Shown here: positions 10,995-20,892 of the stretch, in pieces
Layout: every line of letters begins with the position of its first letter
Numbering within the stretch: the first letter of the stretch is position 1
NCBI GenBank assembly: GCA_043228905.1
Contig: JBHGNT010000022.1
Coordinates: forward strand, 12,648,001 to 12,712,000
Direction: 5' to 3'
From: Azolla caroliniana
Taxonomy: Eukaryota > Polypodiophyta
Length of the DNA stretch: 64,000 nt
Program-made: the position numbers and the translations under genes
Notes under the pieces: model-generated
Database searches by the model: none
What the model saw: only the letters and a program-made list of their open reading frames with translations
Told to the model about the DNA's origin: nothing

Positions 10995-11449
10995 TATTAG
11001 AGATCTAGGTACTAAAGTAAGCTTAAGATAAGGATAAAGTAATGATAGATAGAAAGGAGAAAGAGAAAGAAGGGTGTCGATCCACCCGACCACCCCCGAG
11101 CGAAGGGATCGAGACGGACTCGAGCCTCGATCGGCGTCCCATACCACCGCCGTGGCGTCGAGTCATACCTGGTGCTGGCGCGCTCGCTAACAGAGTTCAC
11201 CCACCACAAGAGCAGAGTCTCGATGTAGTCAAAAGATGATCAAATGAGGGTAGTTAGGCCTCTTATTTATAGCGATACCCAAGGCCCCCAGGCAAGTTCA
11301 CACTTGACCTAATGGGTTGTCTCAATCCCGAGGATTAAAAGTAATCCTCCCCTTCTTTACACTCTCATTTAACCCTCACACTTATCCACGTGTATAGAAT
11401 ACTACGGTAAATTCTCACCACGGGATATTAAATGGTCATGCCCGTAACA
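10995..11449 (-). repeat. 5' LTR of the chromovirus
   Basis: 455 bp, partner of 4453-4907. Bounded by the primer-binding site on one side and the TAAGA target duplication (11450-11454) on the other. Confidence 0.93.
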
Positions 11450-11898
11450 TAAGATTTACTTGCTATTCAGATACGACAGCTTGAATCCAAGATAGAAGAC
11501 ATAGAAAAAGCAGCTAGTAGATTGAAAGAGGCTAGAACCAAGAATAAGGACCGATTTGACAAGATAAAAAGAATACGACCAAGAAAGTTGTAAGAGGGAG
11601 ACTAGGTATTAGTATATGATAGTAGCCTAGATAATCAATACAATACTATTCAGAAGTTCGCAAAAAGATGGTTTGGACCTTATAGAAGTTAGGAAAATAA
11701 CCAATAAGGCTACATATTTCCTTAATGAATTAGATGGAACAGAAATTCGTACCCCAATTGCAAAAGAAAGGATTAAAATATTTAAAACGAGGGAGTCACT
11801 AGAACCTGAGTTTTATGAAGAAGAAGAAGAACTAAAAAACTCAAAAGAAGTGTTGGATGAACTCTGCACAACCAATGTGCAAGTTTAGAGGGGGTGGG
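11450..11898 (+). pseudogene. Ty3/gypsy pol fragment, part 4: integrase C-terminus and polypurine tract
   Basis: Resumes the host frame after the chromovirus: DLLAIQIRQLESKIEDIEKA, ARTKNKDRFDKIKR, a stop after RPRKL, then VLVYDSSLDNQ, KRWFGPY, YFLNELDGTEI and an acidic tail ending at 11888. The KRWFGPY segment is the GPY/F module of gypsy integrases. A purine tract, AGAGGGGGTGGG, ends at 11898 immediately before an LTR. Confidence 0.83.
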
Positions 11899-12492
11899 TG
11901 TCATCAAGAAATTGCTTCACGATATAAAAATGAACTCAAATATTGGATCAAGTGACATTCAAGGACTTGAACCCACAACCTAATATACCAAATAAAAAGT
12001 TTATACCACTAAGCTAAGTTATCTTTTAAAGTTAAATTTTCATCATTATATTTATCAAATGTTTATTTTCACATTACAGCAATCATGCATCACATGCATG
12101 TCTTGTACCCTCACATGCATCATATGCATGGAGACACCTATAAAAAGAGGGGAAAGTATGAAGGAAGAGAATCACGAGAAAGACAAAAAATCAAATAATA
12201 ATCAACCAAACAAGTTAGCTTATCTACGAAGAGTCTTGTGTTTCAAAATTGAAGTCAAGGGTTCAAAGCTAGAGTTTGGCAAAGAAAAGTCACATCTTGC
12301 AATCAAGCATTGTAAAGTTGGTAAAATTTTGTATTCTTACTATGAAACATGTTCTTATCGTATACTCTTGCTTCATAAATCATACATTTCCTCTATCTCT
12401 TGTCCTTGCTCGTCTCTCTCTCTTACAGATTATTTTTATCTCTTATTCCTCCTATATTTAATCTCTGTGACATCGTCGCACCTACCCCAACA
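11899..12492 (+). repeat. 3' LTR of the host gypsy element
   Basis: Begins TGTCATCAAG right after a polypurine tract and ends CCCCAACA. Beyond it an unrelated copia reading frame starts at once, which fixes the end. A TATA box (CTATAAAAAG, about 12138-12147) fits a + strand LTR. The matching 5' LTR is outside the window. A tRNA-like module lies inside at 11963-12016. Confidence 0.78.
11963..12016 (-). repeat. tRNA-like module with pol III A and B boxes inside an LTR
   Basis: On the minus strand TAGCTTAGTGG (12006-12016) fits the A-box consensus and GGTTCAAGTCC (11963-11973) fits the B-box consensus GGTTCRANNCC exactly. They are 32 bp apart, a tRNA-like distance. No acceptor stem closes, so it is a tRNA pseudogene or SINE head, not a functional tRNA. 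Confidence 0.55.
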
Positions 12493-12900
12493 ACGGTGAC
12501 TTAGATGAAGAAATCTATATGGACCAGCCGAAAGCAGAAACATCTATTGTGCCGACTCAAGAAGAGTCTTTATGGCCTTAAGCAGGCACTGAGGCAATGG
12601 TATCGAAAATTGGACGACTTCATATAGTTGATCGGATTTTCTCGTAGTGGTGAGGACCATTGCCTGTACTCGAAAGACGCACGAGATGGATCACCGCATC
12701 TTCCTCATCCTCTACGTGGATGATATGGTACTATCCGGCCAAAATGCCGAAGAGCTTGCCAAACTCATTTGGCAACTACAATTAAAATTCACCATGAAGG
12801 ACTTAGTTCCTGCGTGTCATATTCTCGGGATGAAGATCACATGGCATCACAATAAGAAACGGTTGTTTCTATCTCAGAACATGAACAATAACTTTGGTTG
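12493..12900 (+). pseudogene. Ty1/copia reverse transcriptase fragment
   Basis: Starts mid-gene right after the host gypsy LTR: GDLDEEIYMDQP, then (other frame) CRLKKSLYGLKQA and RQWYRKLDDF, then (third frame) FLILYVDDMVLSGQNAEE with the YVDD active site, LKFTMKDL and ILGMKITW. Two frameshifts and a TAG after DDFI show it is dead. Similarity fades by 12900. Its position suggests the gypsy element inserted into this copia; the other half would be left of the window. Confidence 0.85.
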
Positions 12901-14082
12901 AGATCACACAAACTTGTGGGGCGATCGTAAATCAAATGACTTTACAACACTGAAAATGTCATTATTCCCATCCTACATTAAAGAGTGAAAAATCTCTTAT
13001 ATAATGGATAAACATTGCATGCATATTATTCCCAAAAAGAAAAGATCACATGCCTTGTTCACATATGGAGTGATAACATTCAAAGAGGGTGTATATAGAA
13101 TGAAAAGAAAAAGAGTGCACTTTCTTGACAAAACAATGTAGAGGTTCTCAGTTGTTTAAAAGTGGCATTGAATTTACACCACACGTATTAAGTCGTAACT
13201 TGTAAGTATATTGGGGCCCCAAAAGAGGCACAATAAGACACAGTGGATGAGTTGTCCATGGCCCCAATATCTTTTGACCATAGTAATGTTTATCGTTTTT
13301 GGAAATGTCGAGAACGATTCTGTGAAATAATTGGATCAAAATTGTTAAATTCACATTTGTGCACTAACCGTGTATTAAAAAAAAGGGTTTGCATTGACCA
13401 TATATCTTTACCCCCAAGAATATGGCTTTACAACATCAAGCACATATTTTCCACAACATAAACGGTAACTATGGCAACGTTGCATAATAAAAAAAGTCAA
13501 TTCTAACAGCAACAAAATAGAATGAAACGACTTTGTTATTTTTTTTATTCCAAAACATCCCAATTCAACACAAAGCAATAATGGCCTCACATTTGGATGC
13601 GTAAAGGAAGGGGAAATGTACCTCAAGTTGATCTAATTACATATCCGAACAATGTACTCAAGACATAAATACACACATTTATAGGTATTGTTGTTAAAGC
13701 GCTCATGGTATCCTCGTGGTATTCTCCATCTAATATATGTGACATTGTTAATAGTTACATATTTGAAAGTTAATCTAACCTATGTTTGTTCTCGTGGTTG
13801 TGGTCTTATCAATCTCGTAGATACTACGTTGGGGACCTATGAGCTTTGTCAAAAGATTGTAGGTAAGCTTCTAGGTAGCTTCTTTATCCTTAAGAGGAGG
13901 TATTATAATTTATAACCAAAGGACCATAAGAACCTATAGCCCTCTTTTCTTTCTTCTTGTTATTTATTTTGTTAGAGAGGACCACAACTACACACACACA
14001 CACACACACACGTCTCTTCTCTCAATGAACAACTCCTAGCAGACCCAAGCATGCCATTGTTTTTATAATGGATCAAAAGGCT
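12901..14082. other. Non-coding stretch with an (AC)n microsatellite
   Basis: No gene or clear transposon is recognisable. An (AC)n run of about 23 bp lies at 13989-14011. Short open frames here lack any motif. Confidence 0.5.
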
Positions 14083-14089
14083 ATATAAC
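14083..14089 (+). promoter_or_regulatory. Candidate TATA box for the 14199 gene
   Basis: TATATAA about 115 bp upstream of the ATG, a usual distance for a plant gene with a short leader. Confidence 0.5.
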
Positions 14090-14198
14090 TTTGCAATCAT
14101 ATGTGTTGGATCTGTGAGTTGTGACATCCCATTTTCCCCATTTACCGTAGTAGTATGCGCAGATCTCGAATTCGATATCTACAAGGAACCAAGGATCG

Positions 14199-14909
14199 AT
14201 GGAAGGAAGCGGTCGTGGTCGTGGTGGGATCGTGTACGAAAAGCGGATGCCGAAGCTACACACCATATTCGAGGGCGATTCGAGCTACACTGAGCATAGA
14301 GTGATGCTAGAGGACTGGACCAAGCAATTGGAGGCGAGCGAGCGGAGCCTAGCGCGCAAGCAAGCGAGTTGTAGCAGCGCGAGGGCCGACCTATACCAAA
14401 TCTTGGGGCTCTTCTTCGTGTTCCAAGGAGTGGTCATCACCGCGGTCGCCCAATCCAACCTCCTAAAGTGCCACAATTGGTATCTACCATTCATGCTTTC
14501 ACTCATTGTGTCGGTGGCCGCATTTGCGGCCGCGATCCAGAAGCTCAAAGAAGAGGCTGACTTCAAGGAGCAATCGCGGCTCGAGAAGGCGGTCCATAGA
14601 TCCATCTACAACAGCCTCGAGGAGCTCCGGCAAGATGGTTTGGACATGGATTTGCAGCGGGGGCAGCCCGAGCTCCATGGGCCATATACGGAGGATGAGC
14701 TGCGAGGGAAAGGCAAGCTCGAGAATGTGTGGGTTACCATGTCTAGATTCTGTAGTGTGTGGGTGTGTAGCTATGCTGGGGCTGTTCTTTTTCTCCTCCT
14801 CCTCTTCTCTAGCATCACCCTTACCTCTGTCTGGAAGATCTTATGTAATCCTGATGATGCTGCCCCTCCATCCCCATCCCCATCCCCATCCCCATCTCCT
14901 CCAAATTGA
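14199..14909 (+). CDS. Plant membrane protein, three predicted transmembrane segments, unknown function
   Basis: A 236-residue single-exon frame with gene-like base composition in AT-rich surroundings. Residues 1-60 are polar, with a helical charged stretch (EDWTKQLEASERSLARKQ). Hydrophobic segments lie at about 65-86, 94-114 and 187-210. A charged loop of about 70 residues (LKEEADFKEQSRLEKA and on) separates the second from the third. The C-terminus is a Pro-Ser repeat (221-235) encoded by a CCCCAT hexamer microsatellite. There is no signal peptide. ATG 14199 is the first in frame, in context GATCGATGG, with a candidate TATA box upstream. I do not recognise the family firmly; membrane location is the only supported inference. 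Confidence 0.72.
   Translation: MEGSGRGRGGIVYEKRMPKLHTIFEGDSSYTEHRVMLEDWTKQLEASERSLARKQASCSSARADLYQILGLFFVFQGVVITAVAQSNLLKCHNWYLPFMLSLIVSVAAFAAAIQKLKEEADFKEQSRLEKAVHRSIYNSLEELRQDGLDMDLQRGQPELHGPYTEDELRGKGKLENVWVTMSRFCSVWVCSYAGAVLFLLLLFSSITLTSVWKILCNPDDAAPPSPSPSPSPSPPN
14868..14897 (+). repeat. CCCCAT hexamer repeat encoding Pro-Ser
   Basis: About five copies of CCCCAT in the last exon codons, giving the PSPSPS tail of the membrane protein. Confidence 0.85.
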
Positions 14910-15014
14910 TCAATCAAAACTAGCACACTAGCAAGGACCACCCAAAAGTTCTTTTAACTAACAAATTTATGCCGCAACAAAGGGCAATCTATAGATAGAT
15001 AGATGGATCATTCT

Positions 15015-15475
15015 CGGCAAAAACTTGTGAATGTGCTCAGGTCCCACGGGTCAACAGTGGCCTCTCTATATGGTCACGAAAACATCTAATCTCATCTCTC
15101 CCTCTCTCTCTCTCTCTCTCAATTGCAACATTCATTGGTAATTCATTGATAAAGTTCTTGAACACCAAGAGTTGCTACTCACTTTCACATGTATAAACTT
15201 GTGTATGTACTCAGGTCCCATGGGGTCAATAAGAGTCGCTACTCACTTTCACATGTATAAACTTGTGTATGTACTCAGGTCCCATGGGATCAATAAGAGT
15301 CATTACTCACTTTCACATGTATAAACTTGTGTATGTACTCAGGTCCCATGGGGTCAATAAGAGTTGCTACTCACTTTCACATGTATAAACTTGTGTATGT
15401 ACCTAGGTCCCATGGGGTCAATATTGGCCTCTCTAAATGGTCAGAAAAAAACATTGAATGCAATCTCTCTCTCTC
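15015..15475. repeat. Tandem array of a 64-bp unit with flanking related arms
   Basis: Four copies of a 64-bp unit (ACTTTCACATGTATAAAC, then TCAGGTCCCATGGGGTCAA) start near 15181, 15245, 15309 and 15373, nearly identical to each other. Related partial sequence with GGTCAA, GGCCTCTCTA and a CT tract flanks them at 15030-15120 and 15415-15475. A similar fragment recurs at 43565-43625. This is a minisatellite in a dispersed repeat. Confidence 0.85.
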
Positions 15476-15628
15476 TTTTATCATAATTAGTTTACCCTAT
15501 TGGTAAGTTGTTACATTACAAACACTACATCTTGGGTTCGAAACCCAATTTTCTCACCTCTCTATTATATACTTCATACGTATCTCTTAATTCATTAGAT
15601 GCCATTGTGGAATGTAAGGGTTGAACCC

Positions 15629-15680
<52 letters not shown>

Positions 15681-15745
15681 ATTCATTGGTAATTCATTGA
15701 TAAAATTCTTGAATATTAAGAGTCACTAGTCACTTTCACATGTAT
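15128..15745. repeat. Direct repeat pair (CATTCATTGGTAATTCATTG)
   Basis: About 65 bp at 15128-15196 recurs at 15679-15745 with a few changes, on either side of the 64-bp array. Both are preceded by CT microsatellites. Confidence 0.7.
15632..15677. repeat. (TC)23 microsatellite
   Basis: Forty-six bases of TC repeat. Confidence 0.97.
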
Positions 15746-17439
15746 TACATGAAATGTAATATTTTTGTCACTCCCATAACCGATTCGACGAGAGGGGAGG
15801 TTGTTCACCCTCCGAGGAACTAAAAAAGATGCCCCTAACAAAATTAGGGGTATATAGAAAATTAAAGCAAAATGCAAGGATACTTCAAAAGAAAATTGCC
15901 CACAAAGGTTTTTTTTAACTTTCTCAATATTTGTATGTTTGCATCTCATTGTTCATATTTCTCATCATTTGGTTCTTGATCCTCATCCCTTGCCCCATCC
16001 TTTCCAAGGTCTCAATAATGATTGTAAGGCATTCTTAGCCTTTTGATGAAGCCTTTGAATTCAAAATCAAATTGTGAGATGTATCTGTGCTCACTTGAGC
16101 AAATTGTATTAGTGTATACCAAATCATAAATGTCTATCCAAAATGGTTACTTGCAAAGCCCGTCTCCATTATACTAGATTGAGAGAGGTCTATTGTTGTG
16201 CACTTTAGCCTAGTAATTCATTGGACTAATTAATGATGTATATCAAGGCGCACATCGCTAACATAGTCCTGAGCAGTATTGAGCAACCATTCATAAAATG
16301 TGCTCATTAAAGAGAGGGAATTAAGGTGACGTTTGCACCTTGTTATAAGAACTTGATTTTAATCGAACCTCACTTTTTCACTCTAGATATAGATTGGGAA
16401 AAGTTTGACATAGTGACAATATTTGAATTTAAAATAGAGGGCTTGATTGATGAGCCCTATTCAAACTTTACCGAAAGATTATGATGTAATATATCCTTTG
16501 GATGGCATTTAACGAGTACAATCAAATTTGGGTGTACACACAACTCTAGATCTCAAATGCTCAAGTTATGAAAGTCTTTTGTTGTTGTAAAAGGCATACA
16601 TAGGAGGAAGAAGACTTTTTCCAAATTATCTTACATTGCCTTGTATGAAGTATTTATCCTACAAGCATCAAACTTTACAATACACCCCAACATTCTCAAA
16701 GGTTTTATAGCAAAACGTGGAGTCCGTAGATATTCATTGCAAAGTTGCTTCACAAAGGTTTGTCATTGTTGACTATTGTATCGTGCATGTAAAGGCAATT
16801 GTTCCAAATTATATTCTCTTTGATATTATGATAGACTTGTGCAAATTTTAATTAACATGTTTTACCAGATTTTTTGTCCAAGTTTTATTACCTTAATACC
16901 ATAATTGATTCTATATTGACAATTGTCTAACAAATATACACTAAGGGGAAGTAAACACCTTCAACAGGACCAATTTATTGATTCAGCTTTGAAAAGAGAT
17001 CAAGAAACCATCATGGGAACATATTATCTTTTCAACTATATAAGGAGAATTGTCCAATATTTTCATAGCTCTTAGCAATTAAACCATGTACCATCCGTAA
17101 TCTTGTCCGTGGAAAAATCGATCCATACTTTTCAACATAAAAACATTGTAAATATTATTAATTAATATAAACGTAGAACATTTGTTTATTGTTATATGTT
17201 TGATACGCTTAGAGAAATGTTTGGTTTGCATGATGGATGAGAAACATAAAAGCCTCTCCTACAATATGCAATATTCAATCATGATAGTTATACAACTTGT
17301 CTAGACGCAAGGGTGAGCAATTCCTCTTCAGAAACGTGGCCAATATACAACTTGGGCGAAAGACAAATTGTAGGAGGCCACTAGGGTGATGCAGGAGATT
17401 AGGAAGCAACATGAGCAATTCCTCTTCTGAAAGTTGGTA
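15746..17439. other. AT-rich sequence without recognisable features
   Basis: No open frame with a known motif and no clear repeat structure. I see nothing supportable here. Confidence 0.5.
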
Positions 17440-18760
17440 ACATGGTGGGTTGTCAAGGGACATAAAGTTAACAAGGAGTTTTTTCATACCAAGGCTCCAA
17501 AACTAAGGGGAAACGCATATTCAAAGTCTCAAGCGAGAGGATGATTCGATGGTGACTAATCAAGAGGAAATATTGCAAATGGCAACTAATAGAGACCTTA
17601 TGGCTCTAGCGTTGAGAGAAGCCCCACCGATAAACTTGGTGCATGATGTAGTTGCATGCTTGAAGACTAGGATTGGAGAGCTAGCCAAAACTCAATTGTC
17701 AAAGGCCATAGAGAAGGAAGAGATTGTAGTGGGGCTAGATAGGATACATAGTATGGCTTGTCCTAGAGCTGACAGCCTTCCCAAAGCCTTCTTCGAGGAA
17801 TTTCGGGAGCGAAGTTTTCCAAGTTTGGAAGTTGGATTGCATGATATTTGAAGAACGAGAAGGATGCCGAGCAAATTCAATGAAGACTTCATATACCTTA
17901 TTCCTAAATCGGAGAATGCATCGCACGAGATTAGACAATGGAGGCCCATTACAATTTTAAATCTAATTTACAAAAAAATTGCCAACATACAAGTGCAGAG
18001 ACTCAAGCCTTTTCTAGGAGATATCATCCAAACCAATCAAACTAGTTTCATGGAGCATCGATCTATTATGGACAACGTGATATTGTTTTGGGAGGTCGTT
18101 GCGACAGTGAGGGAGACCAAGCAAAACTTAGCCTTTGTGATGCTCAACTTCGAGAAAGCCTATGATCGAGTGCAATGGTCTTTCCTTGAAGAAATGATGA
18201 AGGTCATTGAGCTATCCTGGGAATGGAGGTGTGTTGCTCAAGCCTTATACATATATGAATGGCTCAAGTAAGGTGTTGATTGCAGGGAGGAAAGGAGCTA
18301 AAATCTCTCTAACACAATCCATCATACATGGTTGTCATCTCGGCCCCTTTCTGTTCCTCTTTATTACTGAAGCAATGTCTGCCTTTTTGAATAGTAAGGT
18401 GGCATATTTACATGGTCTTTCAATCCCTAACTCAAGGAAGTCCTTGTTGGACTCGGAGTTCACGGACGATACGATGTTGTACCTCCAAGGTAATGAAGCA
18501 AATCTTGAGAGGGCACAAATTGCTATCAGACTCTTTTGCAAAGCATCGGGAGCTTCCATCAATTGCAATAAGTCCAACGGTTCGTGGATTAGCTTAGAGT
18601 GAGAGTTGGTATGGAAACTAAATGTTGAATTCAGATGAATTGCAAAAGGGGAAGATACCAGATATCTAGGAACGTGGATTGGTGTAGATATCAACAAAGG
18701 AATGCAGTTGAAACAAATTCAAGGTAAAATTTGTGACAAAATACACAACTGGTCAGGGAT
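17440..18760 (+). pseudogene. L1-type LINE ORF2 fragment (reverse transcriptase half)
   Basis: Starts with a degraded VNKEFFHTKAPK segment typical of the region before RT. RT follows: FIYLIPKSENA with RQWRPITILN, FVMLNFEKAYDRVQWSFL (catalytic Asp region), GCHLGPFLFLF, EFTDDTMLYLQ (in place of the usual YADD), SINCNKSNG and TRYLGTWIG. A frameshift near 18240 and stops at 17849 and 18600 inactivate it. It ends exactly at 18760, where a copia LTR begins. The later part of a LINE resumes at 31482 on the same strand, so this is probably one element split by later insertions. Confidence 0.87.
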
Positions 18761-18861
18761 TGTTAATAATTAGGTAATTAATTAAGGAAGCGTTAATTAG
18801 TACCTAATTATGTGATTAGTTTATAAGCGGAAGATTATGTGATATGTGTGTGTATATGTGT

Positions 18862-18930
<69 letters not shown>

Positions 18931-19246
18931 TTATGAACAACACAAGATGGGGGATGAGTAACTATATTAAATTAGCTTTATCATCATCAAATACCAAAAT
19001 ACCCACAATGAGGTATATATACATTTCATGTGCAAGGGTGCATATGTGTGAGGATAATATAGGTACAAAAGTGTAAGTCCTATATTAAATGTACTTAGGA
19101 GTGGAGGATCTAGAATATCCCACTTAAGTACAATGTCCTATTTAAGGCATTATAGTCAACACTTCTAACTAGATTCTATCTAGGTAACTACGAAGTTACA
19201 CGGTTGACTAACTAACTAAACTAAGTTGAGCTTGATATCTCAACAC
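18761..19246 (-). repeat. 3' LTR of a deleted minus-strand copia element
   Basis: On the minus strand the sequence next to 19247 reads TGTTGAGATATCAAG after a purine tract (GAGGAGGCG), the usual polypurine-LTR junction. The other end, TGTTAATAATTAGG on the + strand, abuts the LINE at 18760, giving 486 bp with TG...CA ends. The 18761 end is inferred from the LINE break. It contains a hairpin-forming AATTAGGTAATTAATTA and its inverse (18768-18811). Confidence 0.65.
18869..18927. repeat. (AG)n microsatellite in the copia LTR
   Basis: About 59 bases of AG repeat. The Arg-Glu dipeptide open frame across it is an artefact. Confidence 0.97.
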
Positions 19247-20250
19247 GCCTCCTCAAGCTCAAGTATGGCGCATCCGATGTCCGCTTTGGCTTTCGACGTT
19301 CGGATCTTCGATTTGGTTGAATCAGCTTCAGCTTTGGATGGCCGGTATTGTTTCTTTCGGCGTCGACTTCTTTGTGGCAGTTTCGGTTCCTCCCCCTCAA
19401 GCCTGTGATGAAGGCTTGTTGTGCAAAATTAGCCGACTACTTTCACCCATCGCGGGTTACAAGCTACTTCTGTAGAGCTCTCGGGCTCTTGTTCGGCCGC
19501 TACCTTCATCGTGAAGGCGTAATGATGGGCCATGTACTCGTTGTAGCCAAGCCGAGTGACGGGATTCTTCTCTCTAGAAGAGCGTCAAAGTTTTTCGCTC
19601 GCCGATGTGAGCGCCTTCTTTACTCCGGGTGTACGCATGATGGGTACACCAAACTCCCTGTCTAGTGAGGGAACCAATCCATCCGAATCATTGTCGTCAG
19701 GTAGGTCGACTTCGTATTCGGGCATCTTACCTTTGCCTTTGTCCAAGTTTGTACTTGGCCGCGACGTGCTTGGGTCGCGTGGGGGCTCTTGTGGCCCACT
19801 AGGCCTTGCCGTAATCGGACTTGCCCCTTGAGTTTTTGGAAGTGGGAGAACACTTCGCTATTCTTCTTCGTCGGGAAGATCCACGCGTAGCGCGAGTACT
19901 CGTCGATGAAGGTGACATAGAATCGGCATCTGCCGATCGTCGACGTTCGAGCTAGTCCCCATACATCCGAGTGTATGATGTCGAGGAGGCATTTGCTTAC
20001 GTGGCTCTCCTTCGGGAATGGGAATCGATGTTATTTGCCGAGTTGACACGCTTCGCATACTCGGTCAACTCGAATGTCGGAAGTCCAATGACGACTCCCT
20101 TGGTTTGCATCGCTTGAAGCCTTTGGAGGTTTATGTGGCCAATTCTCTTGTGCCACAACTCGATGCTTGTCTCGGTTTTGAGACCTTTGGCGTACATTGC
20201 CGATTCACCATGTTCAAATCAAGGATGAACATCTGGTCGTCTCTCCGTCC
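19247..20250 (-). pseudogene. Minus-strand copia remnant: gag-pre-integrase, start of integrase, linker
   Basis: Read on the minus strand: MFILDLNMV, then MYAKGLKTETSIELWHKRIGH (gag-pre-integrase), VCEACQLGK with an in-frame stop, LLDIIHSDVWG and RFYVTFIDEYSRYAWIF (integrase core). After SEVFSHFQKLKGQ the frame jumps to linker sequence (LDKGKGKMPEYE; REKNPVTRLGYNEYMAHHYAF). Most of the integrase is therefore deleted. RT and RNase H are absent: soon after NPRW it runs to the polypurine tract. Frameshifts are present. It is a relative of the + strand copia at 26479-31481, which shares these motifs. Confidence 0.85.
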
Positions 20251-20255
20251 CTTAG

Positions 20256-20863
20256 TGTTGGGATTACGGTCCCTTCGGATGGGATGGTCGGATATCGGAG
20301 ATGAATGCCGACAAGCCCGGTTTCGGTTTCGGATCCGGATGACGAAGACCCCGGCTTCGGTGCCGGATGACGAATGTACCCGGAGAGCAATCCGGATGCA
20401 GGGACATATCCGTGAATATGTTCGCTACGAGCCCCCTGAGGCTATAGTTGTAAATAGCCCAAAGTCATATAAGTATAAATATGACTTAGGGCAAACAGTT
20501 TTTCTGTTGCTTCTTATTTTTCTGTTTTTCCACTCAAGAGGAGTGAAGAGGGAGCAGCCGTGAGAGAGAGAGAGAGAGATAGAGCGCGAGAGAGGAAGAG
20601 GTAGACGCCTCTGTGTATTTCCGCCGCCTGTGGCGAGGACAGCGAGCTCAAGGTCGTTGCCTTGCAGCTCGTCATTGTATATTTCTCTGTGCATAGTTTG
20701 GTTCGGAGTCTCGCACTCCCGTGGTTTTTCCCGTATAGGGTTTTCCACGTTAATCCCTGTGTATCGCGTCTTTCTCTGTATTTCCTATTTTCTGCTACAT
20801 TGATCCGCGATTAATCGGTTGTGGCCGAGTGGTGAAGGTGAATCCAAGCGTTGATTCCCAACA
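20256..20863 (+). repeat. 5' LTR of the intact copia
   Basis: 608 bp, TGTTGGGATTACG to GATTCCCAACA. It contains a TATA box TATAAAT at 20474-20480 followed by a GA-rich stretch (about 20560-20600) in the expected transcript start and R/U5 region. Confidence 0.97.
20474..20480 (+). promoter_or_regulatory. TATA box in the 5' LTR
   Basis: TATAAAT within AAGTATAAATATGAC. It should place the element's RNA start about 30 bp downstream. The same box occurs in the 3' LTR and could read outward. Confidence 0.7.
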
Positions 20864-20866
20864 AAC

Positions 20867-20879
20867 TGGTATCAGAGCG
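20867..20879 (+). other. Primer-binding site (initiator tRNA-Met)
   Basis: TGGTATCAGAGCG three bases after the 5' LTR, complementary to initiator tRNA-Met. Confidence 0.95.
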
Positions 20880-20892
20880 TCTGTTGCAGAAA

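Larger units (their letters stand above)
4453..11449 (-). mobile_element. Complete Ty3/gypsy chromovirus with both LTRs (6997 bp)
   Basis: A full-length element on the minus strand: 5' LTR 10995-11449, primer-binding site 10983-10992, leader, gag, protease, RT, RNase H, integrase and chromodomain, polypurine tract 4908-4921, 3' LTR 4453-4907. It is flanked by TAAGA(T) at 4448-4453 and 11450-11455. Removing it rejoins the host integrase (ESEMSR then DLLAIQIRQLES). By eye the two 455-bp LTRs differ at eight positions, all transitions, about 1.8%. That indicates a fairly recent insertion. The coding region carries four in-frame stops and one frameshift, so it is not autonomous now. Confidence 0.92.

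Noticed and set aside
11963-12016. Functional tRNA gene
   Set aside because: A and B boxes are present but no acceptor or anticodon stems close.
15181-15424. Possible CRISPR-like array
   Set aside because: Units are contiguous 64-bp copies without distinct spacers, in a plant nuclear genome; it is a minisatellite.
18846-19076. Arg-Glu dipeptide protein
   Set aside because: Translation of an (AG)n microsatellite inside a copia LTR; the same holds for the TC tract at 3330.
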